Positions 26,478-36,209 of a stretch of 64,000 bases of DNA are shown here, in pieces (within the stretch, counting starts at the first letter, position 1; each line of letters starts with the position of its first letter). The translations under genes and the position numbers were made by a program. A model generated the notes under the pieces. It was not told the DNA's origin and made no database searches. It worked only from the letters and a program-made list of their open reading frames with translations. The DNA is taken from the NCBI GenBank assembly GCA_037718865.1, contig JBBJMP010000013.1:1-64000 (forward strand), in the 5' to 3' direction. The DNA is from JADCRZ01 sp037718865. GTDB taxonomy: Bacteria; Bacteroidota; Bacteroidia; Chitinophagales; Chitinophagaceae.

Positions 26478-29400
26478 ATGAAAATTAATCCATTCAAATC
26501 AAGGATACCGCCTGTTGTCCTAATGTCCTTGCTAATTGTACTGGCCTGCCTGGACGTTGCAGCGCAGGAAACCGGTAGGGTAATAAAAGGGGTTGTACAA
26601 ACTGATAATGATGAACCGCTTGCCGGCGTTTCAGTTCTGGCCAGAAACACAAAAACAAATTTTTCATCTGGCACGACAACGGATAGCGCGGGCGTCTTCA
26701 CCTTTACAGGGTTACCATTAGGGGGACCTTATCAGTTTGCGATCTCTTCAATAGGTTATGAGAACCAAACCTTATCCGGTTACAATATAAAAGAGAACAC
26801 AAGCCTTTCTTTGGAAGTGAGGTTGAGCGCACTAACCGGAACGCTAGACCAGGTAGTCGTGGTCGGTTACGGCACACAGAAGAGAAAAGACCTGACAGGG
26901 GCGGTAGGGTCTGTTTCGGGAAAGGATCTGAAAGATTTAGGGGTAACCCGTGTTGACCAGGCTTTACTGGGAAAGGTTGCTGGAGTACAGGTTTTGCCAA
27001 CCAGCGGTGAACCCGGTTCCGCCCCGCAAATCAGGGTCAGGGGTATCGGAAGCATTTCGGCAGGAGGAAGTCCCTTATATGTAGTGGATGGGTTTCCTAC
27101 TGATAATATTCAGACCTTGAACCCAAATGATATTGAAACGATGGATGTGTTGAAAGATGCTTCCGCTACAGCCATATACGGATCCCGGGGTTCAAACGGT
27201 GTTATAATCATCAATACAAAAAGAGGAAAGTCGGGGAAGACGAACCTAAGCTTTGACACTTATTATGGCTGGCAACAGGCAGCTAAGGTTCCGGAATTCA
27301 TGAAGGCAAGAGAACAGGCTCAATACTATTACGACGGCATTCTAAACCGGAATATAGACAATAATAATCCGGTTTCAGGAGCTCCGGCTTCGTGGAGGAT
27401 ACCTGTTCCGGTAGACGTATTAGACGTGCTTTCTGGAAAGCTTGCCAATGAAACCGATGCCCTGGATGCGGTGCTGGGTACTGCAACGCAACAGCAATAC
27501 CAACTAAGCGCTACAGGAGGCACTGAGAAAATAAGGTATGCATTGAGTGGAGAATACTTGAACCAGGAGGGAATTGTACTAAATACCGGTTTCAGCAGGT
27601 ACTCATTAAGAGCGAATATCGATGCTCAATTGACTAAGAAGTTAGCTGTTAAACTAAGTGTAAATCCATCTTTTACAGATGCTGATTTTGTGCTTGCCAC
27701 CGGTGGGTCCGGAGGCGCTAATGAAGGCGTCATCGCTCAGGCGACAAATGTTCAACCCTTTTATCCTTTATACAATCCCGACGGCTCATACTTTATTTTT
27801 AGTCCGGGCATGTCGGCCGGCCCCACTGCCTATAACCCGGTAGCACTTGCCAATGAGATCAGTAATAAACAGAAAAGAATAAGAGTGCTCGCAAATCTTA
27901 ACGCGGAGTATTCCATTCTCGATAATTTGAAATTTAATATTATGTTGGGAGGATCTTTGCTGAGCCGCAAGGCAATGAGGTTCAGGCCGAACCTTCCTGT
28001 ATTTTTGAACAATCCGGCCGAAGGATTAGACAACAGCTCTTTAGGTTTTAACTGGCTCACGGAATATACCTTGAATTACAACAAAAATGTTGGTAAACAT
28101 TCTATCTCTGCGGTAGGTGGATACACCGTTCAGAAGGAACGGTTTGAATCCAATTTTTTAATCAGTAACAATTTTCCAAATAATCTGGTACAAACTTTAA
28201 GTGCTACCAGCGGAATAATAACAAATGGCTCTTCAGACCTGTATGAATGGTCGTTGATATCTTACCTGGCCAGGGCCAATTATAATTTCAACAGCAAATA
28301 TTATTTGACGGCCTCTATCCGTACCGATGGTTCATCCAGGTTTGGTGCTGAAAATAAATATGGCATTTTTCCCTCCGCTGCCGTGGCCTGGCGTATCTCC
28401 GAGGAGAAATTTTTAAAAGGTGCAGGTTTTCTTAATGAATTGAAATTAAGAGCTAGCTACGGTGAAACCGGGAATAATAATATTGGCAACTACGAGCACT
28501 TTTCCATTATCAATTACGTGAAATATGTTGGGGGAGGCGGAGCGGCTGCCGGTTACGTCCCTGCAAGACCTTCCAATCCGGGATTGACCTGGGAAAAACA
28601 ACAGTCCTTCAATGTAGGGCTCAATGCAAGTGTTTTCAACAGCAGGCTGTCTATTACCCTGGATTATTTTCGATCCAGGAATACCGATTTATTGTTGAAT
28701 GTAAACGTTCCTGCCATTACAGGGTTTAATACTGCTTTGCAGAACATCGGAGAAGTGAGAAATACCGGATGGGAGTTGTCGGTGACTACCATAAATCTAA
28801 AAGGGAAATTACAATGGTCAACCAGTTTCAATATTTCTACTTACCGGAATGAGGTGGTGAAATTAGGACCTAACGGAGATCCGATCTACCTTGACGGTAA
28901 CGTAACGATGATCGGTGAACCGATCGGGATGTTTTATGGTTGGCTGACCGATGGCATTTTTTTGAATCAGGGTGAAGTGGCTAAGGGCCCGGTTTTCGCT
29001 CCCGGCACCATCAATCGTTCGCGTCCCGGAGATATGCGGTTTGTGGATGTAAGCGGTCCTAACGGCAAACCCGACGGCATCATAGATAATAATGACCGGA
29101 CGATCATGGGTTCGCCTTATCCTGATTTTTATTACGGCATGACCAATAATTTGTCGTATGGAAATTTCAGTTTAAACATAAGCCTTCAGGGCTCGCAGGG
29201 AAATAAGACTATTAATATCGCCAGGAGCGGAGCCTTGTCTACGAGGGGCCGTATCCCCACGTTAGCTTACCTGGGCAACTACTGGAAGTCGGAACAAGAT
29301 CCGGGTGACGGCAAAACGCCCCGGCCGAACGATCAACCTACGGGAAACGTTCGCGGCCTGTACAGCCAGAGATATCTGGATGACGCATCCTATCTCCGGG

Positions 29401-29627
29401 TCAATAACATTTCCCTGAGTTATTTGTTGCCAGCCACGGTTTTTCAGAAGCTGGGGCTCCAATCCGCAAGAGTCTATGTCAGTTCTACCAATCCGTTCCT
29501 TTTTACCAACTACACCAATTTCAATCCGGATGTAAGCACCACCGAGAATGCGCTGACTCCCGGTGAGGATAATAACGATTATCCTTTGCCCAAAAGCTTG
29601 TTGATTGGCTTAAATATAGGCTTCTGA
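26478..29627 (+). CDS. SusC/RagA-family TonB-linked outer-membrane protein (pair 1)
   Basis: The 1049-residue protein has a signal peptide (about 1-29), a CarboxypepD_reg-like domain (about 36-110), the TonB box/linker LDQVVVVGYGTQKRKDLTGAV that defines the SusC family, a plug with IRVRGIGSISAGGSPLYVVDGF and KDASATAIYGSRGSNGVIII, and a 22-strand barrel to the C-terminus. With the SusD lipoprotein encoded 29 bp downstream it forms a lidded transporter for oligomeric or bulky nutrients. No glycoside hydrolase, hybrid sensor or ECF sigma factor is adjacent, so the ligand cannot be read from neighbours. Confidence 0.96.
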   Translation: MKINPFKSRIPPVVLMSLLIVLACLDVAAQETGRVIKGVVQTDNDEPLAGVSVLARNTKTNFSSGTTTDSAGVFTFTGLPLGGPYQFAISSIGYENQTLSGYNIKENTSLSLEVRLSALTGTLDQVVVVGYGTQKRKDLTGAVGSVSGKDLKDLGVTRVDQALLGKVAGVQVLPTSGEPGSAPQIRVRGIGSISAGGSPLYVVDGFPTDNIQTLNPNDIETMDVLKDASATAIYGSRGSNGVIIINTKRGKSGKTNLSFDTYYGWQQAAKVPEFMKAREQAQYYYDGILNRNIDNNNPVSGAPASWRIPVPVDVLDVLSGKLANETDALDAVLGTATQQQYQLSATGGTEKIRYALSGEYLNQEGIVLNTGFSRYSLRANIDAQLTKKLAVKLSVNPSFTDADFVLATGGSGGANEGVIAQATNVQPFYPLYNPDGSYFIFSPGMSAGPTAYNPVALANEISNKQKRIRVLANLNAEYSILDNLKFNIMLGGSLLSRKAMRFRPNLPVFLNNPAEGLDNSSLGFNWLTEYTLNYNKNVGKHSISAVGGYTVQKERFESNFLISNNFPNNLVQTLSATSGIITNGSSDLYEWSLISYLARANYNFNSKYYLTASIRTDGSSRFGAENKYGIFPSAAVAWRISEEKFLKGAGFLNELKLRASYGETGNNNIGNYEHFSIINYVKYVGGGGAAAGYVPARPSNPGLTWEKQQSFNVGLNASVFNSRLSITLDYFRSRNTDLLLNVNVPAITGFNTALQNIGEVRNTGWELSVTTINLKGKLQWSTSFNISTYRNEVVKLGPNGDPIYLDGNVTMIGEPIGMFYGWLTDGIFLNQGEVAKGPVFAPGTINRSRPGDMRFVDVSGPNGKPDGIIDNNDRTIMGSPYPDFYYGMTNNLSYGNFSLNISLQGSQGNKTINIARSGALSTRGRIPTLAYLGNYWKSEQDPGDGKTPRPNDQPTGNVRGLYSQRYLDDASYLRVNNISLSYLLPATVFQKLGLQSARVYVSSTNPFLFTNYTNFNPDVSTTENALTPGEDNNDYPLPKSLLIGLNIGF

Positions 29628-29656
29628 TAAAAATTACAATAATTTAAAATTTATAC

Positions 29657-31099
29657 ATGAAAACGATAACCTGGCTTGTAGTATTGACCTTCCTGCTGTC
29701 GTGCAAAAAAGACTTTATTGAATTGAGTCCTCAGTCCAGCGCAAGTACCGACGCGTTGTATAAAACGGATAAAGACTTTCAGGATGCTGTGGTCGGCATT
29801 TACACTTCTTATCAAAGCATTTATCAAACATTTTGGCAATTCGGCGACCTGCCCGGTGACGATACGGAGCAGCAACATTCCGCCCAGCTTGATCTGGTTA
29901 ATATCAATAATTTTTTGGCAACCAGCGCTACCCCTTCCTTACACAATACCTGGTCGGACCATTACCGGATCATCTTTCGCGCAAATACTGTTTTAGAAAA
30001 AATTGAAAAAGCAGATCCGGCCGTTGTCACAAATAAGAATCGCCACATAGGGGAAGCTAAATTTTTGAGGGCGCTTGCCTATTTTAATTTGGTACGGATA
30101 TTTGGAGACGTCCCAATGGTTACCGCGCCTTTAACTATAGAGGAAGCGTCTAAAACGGGCAGGGAAAAGGTTGATAAGGTCTACGAGGAAGTTATTGTCA
30201 AAGATTTACTGGATGCAGAGATTAAATTGCCCGCTAAATATACGGGCACCGATGTGTCAAAAGCGACAAAAGGGGCCGCTAAGGCGTTGTTGGGAAAAGT
30301 ATATGTAACACGTAAAGATTTTGCAAAGGCAGAACCCAAATTACAGGAAATGACTACGCTGGGCTATTCGTTGTTACCCAACTATAACGATTTGTTCGAC
30401 TACACGAAGGATGAGCACCATAGCGAGTATATCTTCGATATTGAATATACTGACGGAGGGTTGGGGTTGGGGAGCGGGTTCACCAATAACTTCACGCCCA
30501 ATCTGGCAGCGGTCATCAATTTTTTTGGCCTTAAGGGTGCCGGCGGACAGCAAGGTGCTCCGACCACTGAAATATTTACGTTGTATGAATCCGGTGACAA
30601 GCGAAAAGATATATCCATTGCCAGGGTTGCTGACGGCCTGGTTGATAAGAATGGCCAAAAAATACCGTTGACTCCCATCGATGTAACGACGTATTCAAAA
30701 AAATACATGACCACATTATTAACTGCTAACGACAGTAAAGCCAACTGGAAAGTAATACGCTATGCCGATGTTGTCTTACTGTATGCGGAAGCATTGAACG
30801 AAAACGGTAAAACCGATCAGGCCCTTACACAGTTGAACCTGGTCCGAGCCAGAGCAGGCATACCGCAATATGCAGGGTTGAGCCAGACGGAAACGCGTGA
30901 AAAAATATACCTGGAACGAAGGCTTGAATTTCACCTGGAAGGTCACCGATGGTTTGATCTGGTCAGAACCGGACGCGCCTACGAGACAATGAAATCCCTG
31001 GGCATGAAACCGCATATGACGCTTTTCGCTATTCCGCTGAGCCAGATACAGGTAGTAAACAACCCTGCTATATTCCAGCAAAATCCTGGATACAATTGA
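29657..31099 (+). CDS. SusD/RagB-family lipoprotein (pair 1)
   Basis: The 480-residue surface lipoprotein has a lipobox ending at C16 (LTFLLSCKKD) and a SusD-like TPR-rich N-terminal half with the family motifs AKFLRALAYFNLVRIFGDVPMV, KATKGAAKALLGKVY, and, late, VLLYAEALNENGKTDQAL...NLVRARAG and ERRLEFHLEGHRWFDLVRTGRA. It caps the SusC barrel and binds the ligand. It is clearly cotranscribed with the SusC gene and is followed by a convergent aldo/keto reductase gene. Confidence 0.95.
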   Translation: MKTITWLVVLTFLLSCKKDFIELSPQSSASTDALYKTDKDFQDAVVGIYTSYQSIYQTFWQFGDLPGDDTEQQHSAQLDLVNINNFLATSATPSLHNTWSDHYRIIFRANTVLEKIEKADPAVVTNKNRHIGEAKFLRALAYFNLVRIFGDVPMVTAPLTIEEASKTGREKVDKVYEEVIVKDLLDAEIKLPAKYTGTDVSKATKGAAKALLGKVYVTRKDFAKAEPKLQEMTTLGYSLLPNYNDLFDYTKDEHHSEYIFDIEYTDGGLGLGSGFTNNFTPNLAAVINFFGLKGAGGQQGAPTTEIFTLYESGDKRKDISIARVADGLVDKNGQKIPLTPIDVTTYSKKYMTTLLTANDSKANWKVIRYADVVLLYAEALNENGKTDQALTQLNLVRARAGIPQYAGLSQTETREKIYLERRLEFHLEGHRWFDLVRTGRAYETMKSLGMKPHMTLFAIPLSQIQVVNNPAIFQQNPGYN

Positions 31100-31280
31100 T
31101 CCATAGTCAGGGATGGGCATTGTGATCGACCCGGCTTACATTAAAACGCATAAAATTTTAAAAGCCTGACCTGGAGATATTAGTTCGCTATCAAACGTTA
31201 CTTCCAAAACACCTGTTTGTATACGTTAGCTGTAAATCAACTATTAAATTTCATTGAAATTTATATCGCAAGGTGCTTTG

Positions 31281-32264
31281 CTACCGATTTACCAGCTTCA
31301 TACCACCCTCTCCGTACCTTTCTCCGACATCAGGATGTTTTTCAAGAATTTCTTCAATGGTTGCAAGATCGCCTTCATTCAATGTAATATCAACAGCAAC
31401 TGCATTTTCTTCCAGATACTCCCTGCGCTTGGTGCCGGGAATCGGAATAATATCATCACCCTGTGCCAATACCCAGGCAAGCGCCAGTTGCGCAGGCGTG
31501 CAGTTTTTTGCCGCAGCAAATTCGGCAAAATCGTTGACAAGGTCTGTATTATTCTGCCAGTGTGCATCGTTAAAACGTGGCAGCTTTCTGCGGAAATCAT
31601 CCGTAGCAAGGTTGTCTTTATTGCTTAAGGTGGCAGTCGCTAATCCACGCGCAAGCGGAGAATAAGGAACGATCGTGATTCCTAATTCACGGACCGTATC
31701 CAGGATCTCTCCTTCCATGTCCCTGGTAAGCAGGGAATACTCACTTTGCAGGGCAGTAATCGGATGAACTTTATCTGCAAGGCGAATAGATTTCGCAGAC
31801 GCTTCCGACAAACCCAGGTAACGCACCTTGCCCTGTTTCACCAGGTCTGCCATAGCGCCAACCATATCTTCGACAGGTACTTGGGGATCTATGCGGTGCG
31901 CATAGTATAAATCAATTGTATCGACTTTTAACCGCCTCAGGCTTTTTTCAATGGCTTCTTTTATATAAGCGGAAGAGCCATCGAAATAATTAGTGCCATC
32001 ATCCCGCCACCTGAAGCCGAATTTAGTGGCAATAAAAACCTTATCGCGATTAGACGCCAGCACCCCGGAGATTAATTCTTCATTGTGTCCGTTACCATAC
32101 ATATCAGCCGTATCCCAAAAGTTTATACCGAGCGCAAGTGCTCTTTCCAAAACAGCAATGCTTTCTCTGTCATCTATGGGACCATACGCGAAACTCATGC
32201 CCATACAGCCAAGTCCTATGGCAGATAATTGTTCGCCTGTGTTGCCTAATTTTCTATACTTCAT
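31281..32264 (-). CDS. aldo/keto reductase
   Basis: The 327-residue NADPH-dependent oxidoreductase of the (beta/alpha)8 aldo/keto reductase superfamily, AKR13/IolS-like branch, has the full catalytic tetrad D51, Y56, K81 and H123, and the C-terminal cofactor motif IPIPGTKRREYLEENA. It reduces aldehydes or ketones of sugars, polyols or methylglyoxal-like compounds. It lies on the minus strand just downstream of an SDR gene (65 bp between) and so probably shares its transcript. Its position between two SusCD pairs and beside the catabolic operon suggests the same substrate class. Confidence 0.92.
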   Translation of the reverse strand: MKYRKLGNTGEQLSAIGLGCMGMSFAYGPIDDRESIAVLERALALGINFWDTADMYGNGHNEELISGVLASNRDKVFIATKFGFRWRDDGTNYFDGSSAYIKEAIEKSLRRLKVDTIDLYYAHRIDPQVPVEDMVGAMADLVKQGKVRYLGLSEASAKSIRLADKVHPITALQSEYSLLTRDMEGEILDTVRELGITIVPYSPLARGLATATLSNKDNLATDDFRRKLPRFNDAHWQNNTDLVNDFAEFAAAKNCTPAQLALAWVLAQGDDIIPIPGTKRREYLEENAVAVDITLNEGDLATIEEILEKHPDVGERYGEGGMKLVNR

Positions 32265-32329
32265 ATATGTAGCTTTTGTGAACGTAAAGATATAAAACAG
32301 CAGCGCTCCAAAAGTTTAAGAGACACTGA

Positions 32330-33070
32330 TTAACTCATGTACCAGCCGCCATTTACGTTAATGGTTTGCCCATTGATGTACCCATTCATTGCCAGTAATA
32401 GCACTACGTCGGATACTTCCTCCGGCTTACCGAAACGTTGAAGCGGAATAAGCGAGGGCTTTGCGTTCGGATTATTTTTGACCATGTCGGTTTCTATCAA
32501 CGCCGGTGCAATAGCATTGGAAGTTATGCCTCCGTATTTGGCCAGTATCGCAGCATATGAATGCGTTAAACCGAGCATACCGGCTTTTGCTGCTGCATAA
32601 TGCGGACCGATCACGCCACCCAGTTGGGCAGCTACGGAAGAAATATTAATGATTCGTCCGAAATTCTTTTCGATCATGGAGGGCAATGCAGCCTGCGTTG
32701 TTAAAAATGCAGAAGTAAGGTTAACATCCAGCGATTGCTGAAAATCGGTTAAGCTAAGTTCGAGTAAAGGTTTTGTAGGATTGATACCGGCATTGTTCAC
32801 CAGGATATCTACACTGCCAGCCAATGCTTCAATCTGCCGGAACAGGCCGGTAACTGCTTTTTCTTTGGAAACATCTGCCTGCAATACGATGGCCTTTCCT
32901 CCGGTTGTATTGATACGCCCGGCAATATCTTCGGCGGCTGCTTCGCTGCTATTATAATTAACGATCACCGTAGCTCCTGCGGCAGCCAGCCGGTAAGCAA
33001 TGGCTTTCCCCAGGCCTTTTGAAGCTCCTGTTACCAGTGCGACTTTTCCTGTTAACCTTTCATTTTCCAT
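32330..33070 (-). CDS. SDR oxidoreductase, FabG-like
   Basis: The 246-residue classical short-chain dehydrogenase has the glycine motif TGASKGLG (14-21), NNAG near 94-97, catalytic Ser in ISSVAAQ and the YAAAK motif. N follows the second strand (IVNYNSS), which points to NADP(H). It closely resembles 3-oxoacyl-ACP reductases, but FabG-like proteins next to catabolic operons often act on sugar or polyol carbonyls. ATG 33070 (MENERLTGKVALVTG) is preferred over an upstream in-frame start at 33094. It is divergent from the YdcZ-type transporter gene across 199 bp. Confidence 0.92.
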   Translation of the reverse strand: MENERLTGKVALVTGASKGLGKAIAYRLAAAGATVIVNYNSSEAAAEDIAGRINTTGGKAIVLQADVSKEKAVTGLFRQIEALAGSVDILVNNAGINPTKPLLELSLTDFQQSLDVNLTSAFLTTQAALPSMIEKNFGRIINISSVAAQLGGVIGPHYAAAKAGMLGLTHSYAAILAKYGGITSNAIAPALIETDMVKNNPNAKPSLIPLQRFGKPEEVSDVVLLLAMNGYINGQTINVNGGWYMS

Positions 33071-33269
33071 ATCGTTCCTTGGGACAAATATCACTTATTT
33101 ATCCAATCAGCGTCTGTATAAGATCAACAGTTGTTTAACGGATCAGCATAAAAAATGGCGATATGTTTACTATTTATTTTTAATATTTTTATAAATTCGG
33201 TATCATTCCATACTTTCCTTCCTTATACAAATAGTAAAACAGATGGACGAATAAACAACTGATACGATT

Positions 33270-33713
33270 ATGAAAATTTATCTCTTTATTTTAATGTTAT
33301 TCATTGGGGTCATATTAACCATTCACCTGACCATGAATGCACAGGTAGGTGTGATCCTGAAAAATTCAAAAATGGGAAATGCCATTTTCTGGACCATTGG
33401 AGCCATCACAGCCATTATTATCGGCCTGACCGCCTGGGACACAGAAGTGTTTATCCGTTTGAAGGAGGTGCCCGCCTGGTTGCTTACCGCTGGTGCAATG
33501 GGTGCGGCCCTGGTTTTTGGGATTGCCTGGACCATGCCTCAAATTGGAGCCGGCTCGGCCATTGTGCTGATGATTGCCGGCCAGGTTATTACCGGAATGG
33601 TCGTTTCACACTTTGGAGCATTTGGATCTCCGGTTGAGCCCGTATCCTTAATAAAACTTTTAGGTGCTTTGCTTTTAATTGCCGGAGTGGGTATTGTTAC
33701 ACTTGCCAAGTAG
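33270..33713 (+). CDS. YdcZ-family (DMT) small membrane transporter
   Basis: The 147-residue protein is almost entirely hydrophobic, with five predicted membrane helices (about 2-20, 36-55, 68-88, 91-115, 125-145). The family motifs are the N-terminal LTIHLTMNAQVG and the late GAGSAIVLMIAGQVITGMVVSHFGAFG. YdcZ/DUF606 proteins are half-size relatives of the drug/metabolite transporters and probably work as dimers to move small metabolites. It is the first gene of a tight eight-gene operon running to 41410, so it may handle the pathway substrate or a product. Confidence 0.85.
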   Translation: MKIYLFILMLFIGVILTIHLTMNAQVGVILKNSKMGNAIFWTIGAITAIIIGLTAWDTEVFIRLKEVPAWLLTAGAMGAALVFGIAWTMPQIGAGSAIVLMIAGQVITGMVVSHFGAFGSPVEPVSLIKLLGALLLIAGVGIVTLAK

Positions 33714-33728
33714 GCATTAAATTATTTT

Positions 33729-34679
33729 ATGGAGAATAATCATTCAATCACCAGGCGCGATTTTGTAAAAATTGCGGGATTAGGAAGTGCGGCTTCTTTG
33801 ATCGCTCCCGGATTGGCTTTTGGCGAAGCTGCGAAAAAATCAGCTATTGGATCCACTTTCATCTTGTGGGGGTATGGCGCAGACGCGCTGGAGCCCTCCC
33901 TCAGGGATATGGCCAGGCTGGGCTATCATTCTTTTGAAACCTTCGGACACGTAATCGCGGATTGGGAGGACAACCGCGGAGGGTTTAAGAAAGTAGTTGA
34001 AAAATATGGTGTTCCCATTATTTCTGCATTTTGTGCAACGGATGTACTCAACCCATCAAAAAGGCCAGAGGAAATGAAGAAACTGGTGCGATGGTGCCAG
34101 CTTCTTAAGCAGAATGGCGGAAAAGTTATCGAGTACTGTCCTTCAGGCATCAAGAGAGAAGGATACGATTACAAAGAACATAAAAAGAATCTTGTCGAGT
34201 CTATGAATGAGTATGCCAGGGCAGTCACCGACCATGGCCTGGTTTGCGCGCTCCATCCTCACACCGGTACGCCGATCGAAACGGAAGAAGAGGTATATTT
34301 CATCATGGAAAATGTAGATACAACATATATGAAATTCGGACCTGATGTGGGCCAACTGGAAAAGGGAGGCGCTGATCCGGTTAAGATCGTCAAAGATTTT
34401 ATGTCATTGATCGAGCATGTTCACCTGAAGGACTACGCAGGTGGGGATAACGGATATCTGGGCTATGCTCCACTGGGAAAGGGAAAAGTAAATTTGAAAA
34501 AGATTCTGAACATGCTGGAAGTGAGAAGAAATAAAATGGCCGGCATGATCATGTTTGAGCTGGACTCCGATAAAAAAATTAAGACACCGATAAACGAGTT
34601 TGAGGCGGCAAAGATCTCCCAGAATTACCTGGCAAAGTTAGGCTACAAATTCAAGGCCCAGAAAGATATACCAACCTAA
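33729..34679 (+). CDS. Tat-exported sugar phosphate isomerase/epimerase-like TIM barrel
   Basis: The 316-residue protein has a twin-arginine signal (SITRRDFVKIAGLGSAASLIAPGLAFG, 6-32), so it is folded in the cytoplasm and exported. The rest is an AP-endonuclease-2-type TIM barrel (xylose isomerase-like). Metal-ligand candidates are E in IEYCPSG, H in LHPHTGTP, D in GPDVGQL, H in HVHLKDY and E in MFELDSD. Relatives act as epimerases, isomerases or dehydratases on keto-sugars and cyclitols (IolE type), and periplasmic versions are common in Bacteroidota near oxidised-sugar pathways. It lies 15 bp after the transporter gene. The exact reaction is unknown. Confidence 0.88.
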   Translation: MENNHSITRRDFVKIAGLGSAASLIAPGLAFGEAAKKSAIGSTFILWGYGADALEPSLRDMARLGYHSFETFGHVIADWEDNRGGFKKVVEKYGVPIISAFCATDVLNPSKRPEEMKKLVRWCQLLKQNGGKVIEYCPSGIKREGYDYKEHKKNLVESMNEYARAVTDHGLVCALHPHTGTPIETEEEVYFIMENVDTTYMKFGPDVGQLEKGGADPVKIVKDFMSLIEHVHLKDYAGGDNGYLGYAPLGKGKVNLKKILNMLEVRRNKMAGMIMFELDSDKKIKTPINEFEAAKISQNYLAKLGYKFKAQKDIPT

Positions 34680-34730
34680 AAAGATTGGGTGACTTTTCTG
34701 GTCGGGGTATTTACTCACTTATATTTTATT

Positions 34731-36203
34731 ATGGAAATTTTACGCAATTATATAAACGGACAATGGGTTAAAAGCAGGGAAACCAATACGGTAGATGTAA
34801 TAAACCCCGCATCCCAGGAAGTAATTGGAAAAGTGCCTTACGGCAAAAATACTTATTCCGACGTAACAAGCGCGGTAGAAGCGGCATCAAATGCCTTTAA
34901 AACCTGGAGCCAGGTGCCGGTAATGAAGAGGGTTCAGCCTTTGTTTAAATTAAAGCAATTATTGGAAGATAATGCGGAAGATCTTGCCCGGACAATTACC
35001 ATAGAATGTGGCAAAACTATTACAGAGTCAAGGGGCGAAATACAACGCGCTATTGAAAACGTGGAAGTTGCCTGCGGCACTCCGATCCTGATACAAAGCG
35101 AGTTTTCCGAGAATATCGCCACCGGGGTGGATGAATTCATGATACGTCAGCCATTGGGAGTATGTGCGTGTATTGCTCCTTTCAATTTCCCCGGCATGAT
35201 CCCTTTCTGGTTTCTTCCCTACGCCATCGCTTGTGGAAATACTTTTGTTTTCAAACCATCAGAAAAAGTGCCTTTGACCATGTTAAAGGTCTTTAAACTG
35301 GTTGAACAGTTAGACCTGCCGGAAGGCCTGATCAACCTGGTCCATGGAGGCAAAGAGACGGTTGACGCAATTTTAGATCATCCTGATGTTAAAGCGATAA
35401 GTTTTGTCGGGTCTACCCAGATAGCCAAATATATTTACTCTCGGGGCGCTGCCAACGGCAAGAGGGTTCAGGCGCAGGGAGGAGCAAAAAATCCTGTGGT
35501 CATATTGCCCGATGCTGACATCGAGATGTCCGTTCAAATTATCACAGATAGCGTTTTTGGTTGTGCCGGCCAACGATGCCTGGCAGCTTCCAATATCGTT
35601 ACGGTGGGAGACAATGGACATATCAAGGAGGCGCTCTACGAATCTGCAAGAGCCCGAACTACCGGTTTTGGATTAGATGAACACATAGAAATGGGTCCTG
35701 TAATTACCCCGGAAAGTCGTTCAAGGATAGAACACCTTATAGATAAGGGCGTCAAAGAAGGAGCTAAGGTCTTACTTGACGGAAGAAACGCTACAATTGA
35801 AGGTTACGAAAAAGGAAATTTCATCAAACCTACCATCCTTGAAGGGCTACCCCTTGGTGGCGATGTCATCAGGACAGAAATCTTCGGGCCGGTTATGAGC
35901 TTGATAGAAGTAAACACGGTTGATGATGCTCTTGACTTCATAAATAACGGCCATTACGGTAACATGGCCTGTTTGTTTACCAGCAGCGGCGCCAATGCAA
36001 GAAAATTTCGCAATCAGGCGAACGCGGGTAACATCGGCATTAATATAGGTGTCGCAGCTCCTATGGCCCAGTTCCCTTTCAGCGGATGGAAAGAAAGTTT
36101 CTTTGGAGACCTTCACGGTCAGGGACGTCATGCCATTGAATTTTTTACGCAAACCAAAGTGGTTATTGAAAGGTGGCCTAAGGAATGGTCGAGAAAATTT
36201 TAG
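34731..36203 (+). CDS. mmsA: CoA-acylating (methyl)malonate-semialdehyde dehydrogenase
   Basis: The 490-residue aldehyde dehydrogenase resembles MmsA/IolA over its whole length (NYINGQWV start, NFPGMIPFWFLPYAIACGNTF, SFVGST, GCAGQRCLA with catalytic C283, and the diagnostic C-terminal block PFSGWKESFFGDLHGQG). These enzymes convert malonate or methylmalonate semialdehyde to acetyl- or propionyl-CoA with NAD and CoA, releasing CO2. ATG 34731 is preferred over an upstream in-frame start at 34689. In an operon with an IolE-like barrel it suggests that the pathway ends in a 3-oxo acid semialdehyde, as in inositol breakdown, but IolB, IolC, IolD and IolG are absent here. Confidence 0.92.
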   Translation: MEILRNYINGQWVKSRETNTVDVINPASQEVIGKVPYGKNTYSDVTSAVEAASNAFKTWSQVPVMKRVQPLFKLKQLLEDNAEDLARTITIECGKTITESRGEIQRAIENVEVACGTPILIQSEFSENIATGVDEFMIRQPLGVCACIAPFNFPGMIPFWFLPYAIACGNTFVFKPSEKVPLTMLKVFKLVEQLDLPEGLINLVHGGKETVDAILDHPDVKAISFVGSTQIAKYIYSRGAANGKRVQAQGGAKNPVVILPDADIEMSVQIITDSVFGCAGQRCLAASNIVTVGDNGHIKEALYESARARTTGFGLDEHIEMGPVITPESRSRIEHLIDKGVKEGAKVLLDGRNATIEGYEKGNFIKPTILEGLPLGGDVIRTEIFGPVMSLIEVNTVDDALDFINNGHYGNMACLFTSSGANARKFRNQANAGNIGINIGVAAPMAQFPFSGWKESFFGDLHGQGRHAIEFFTQTKVVIERWPKEWSRKF

Positions 36204-36209
36204 TTTACT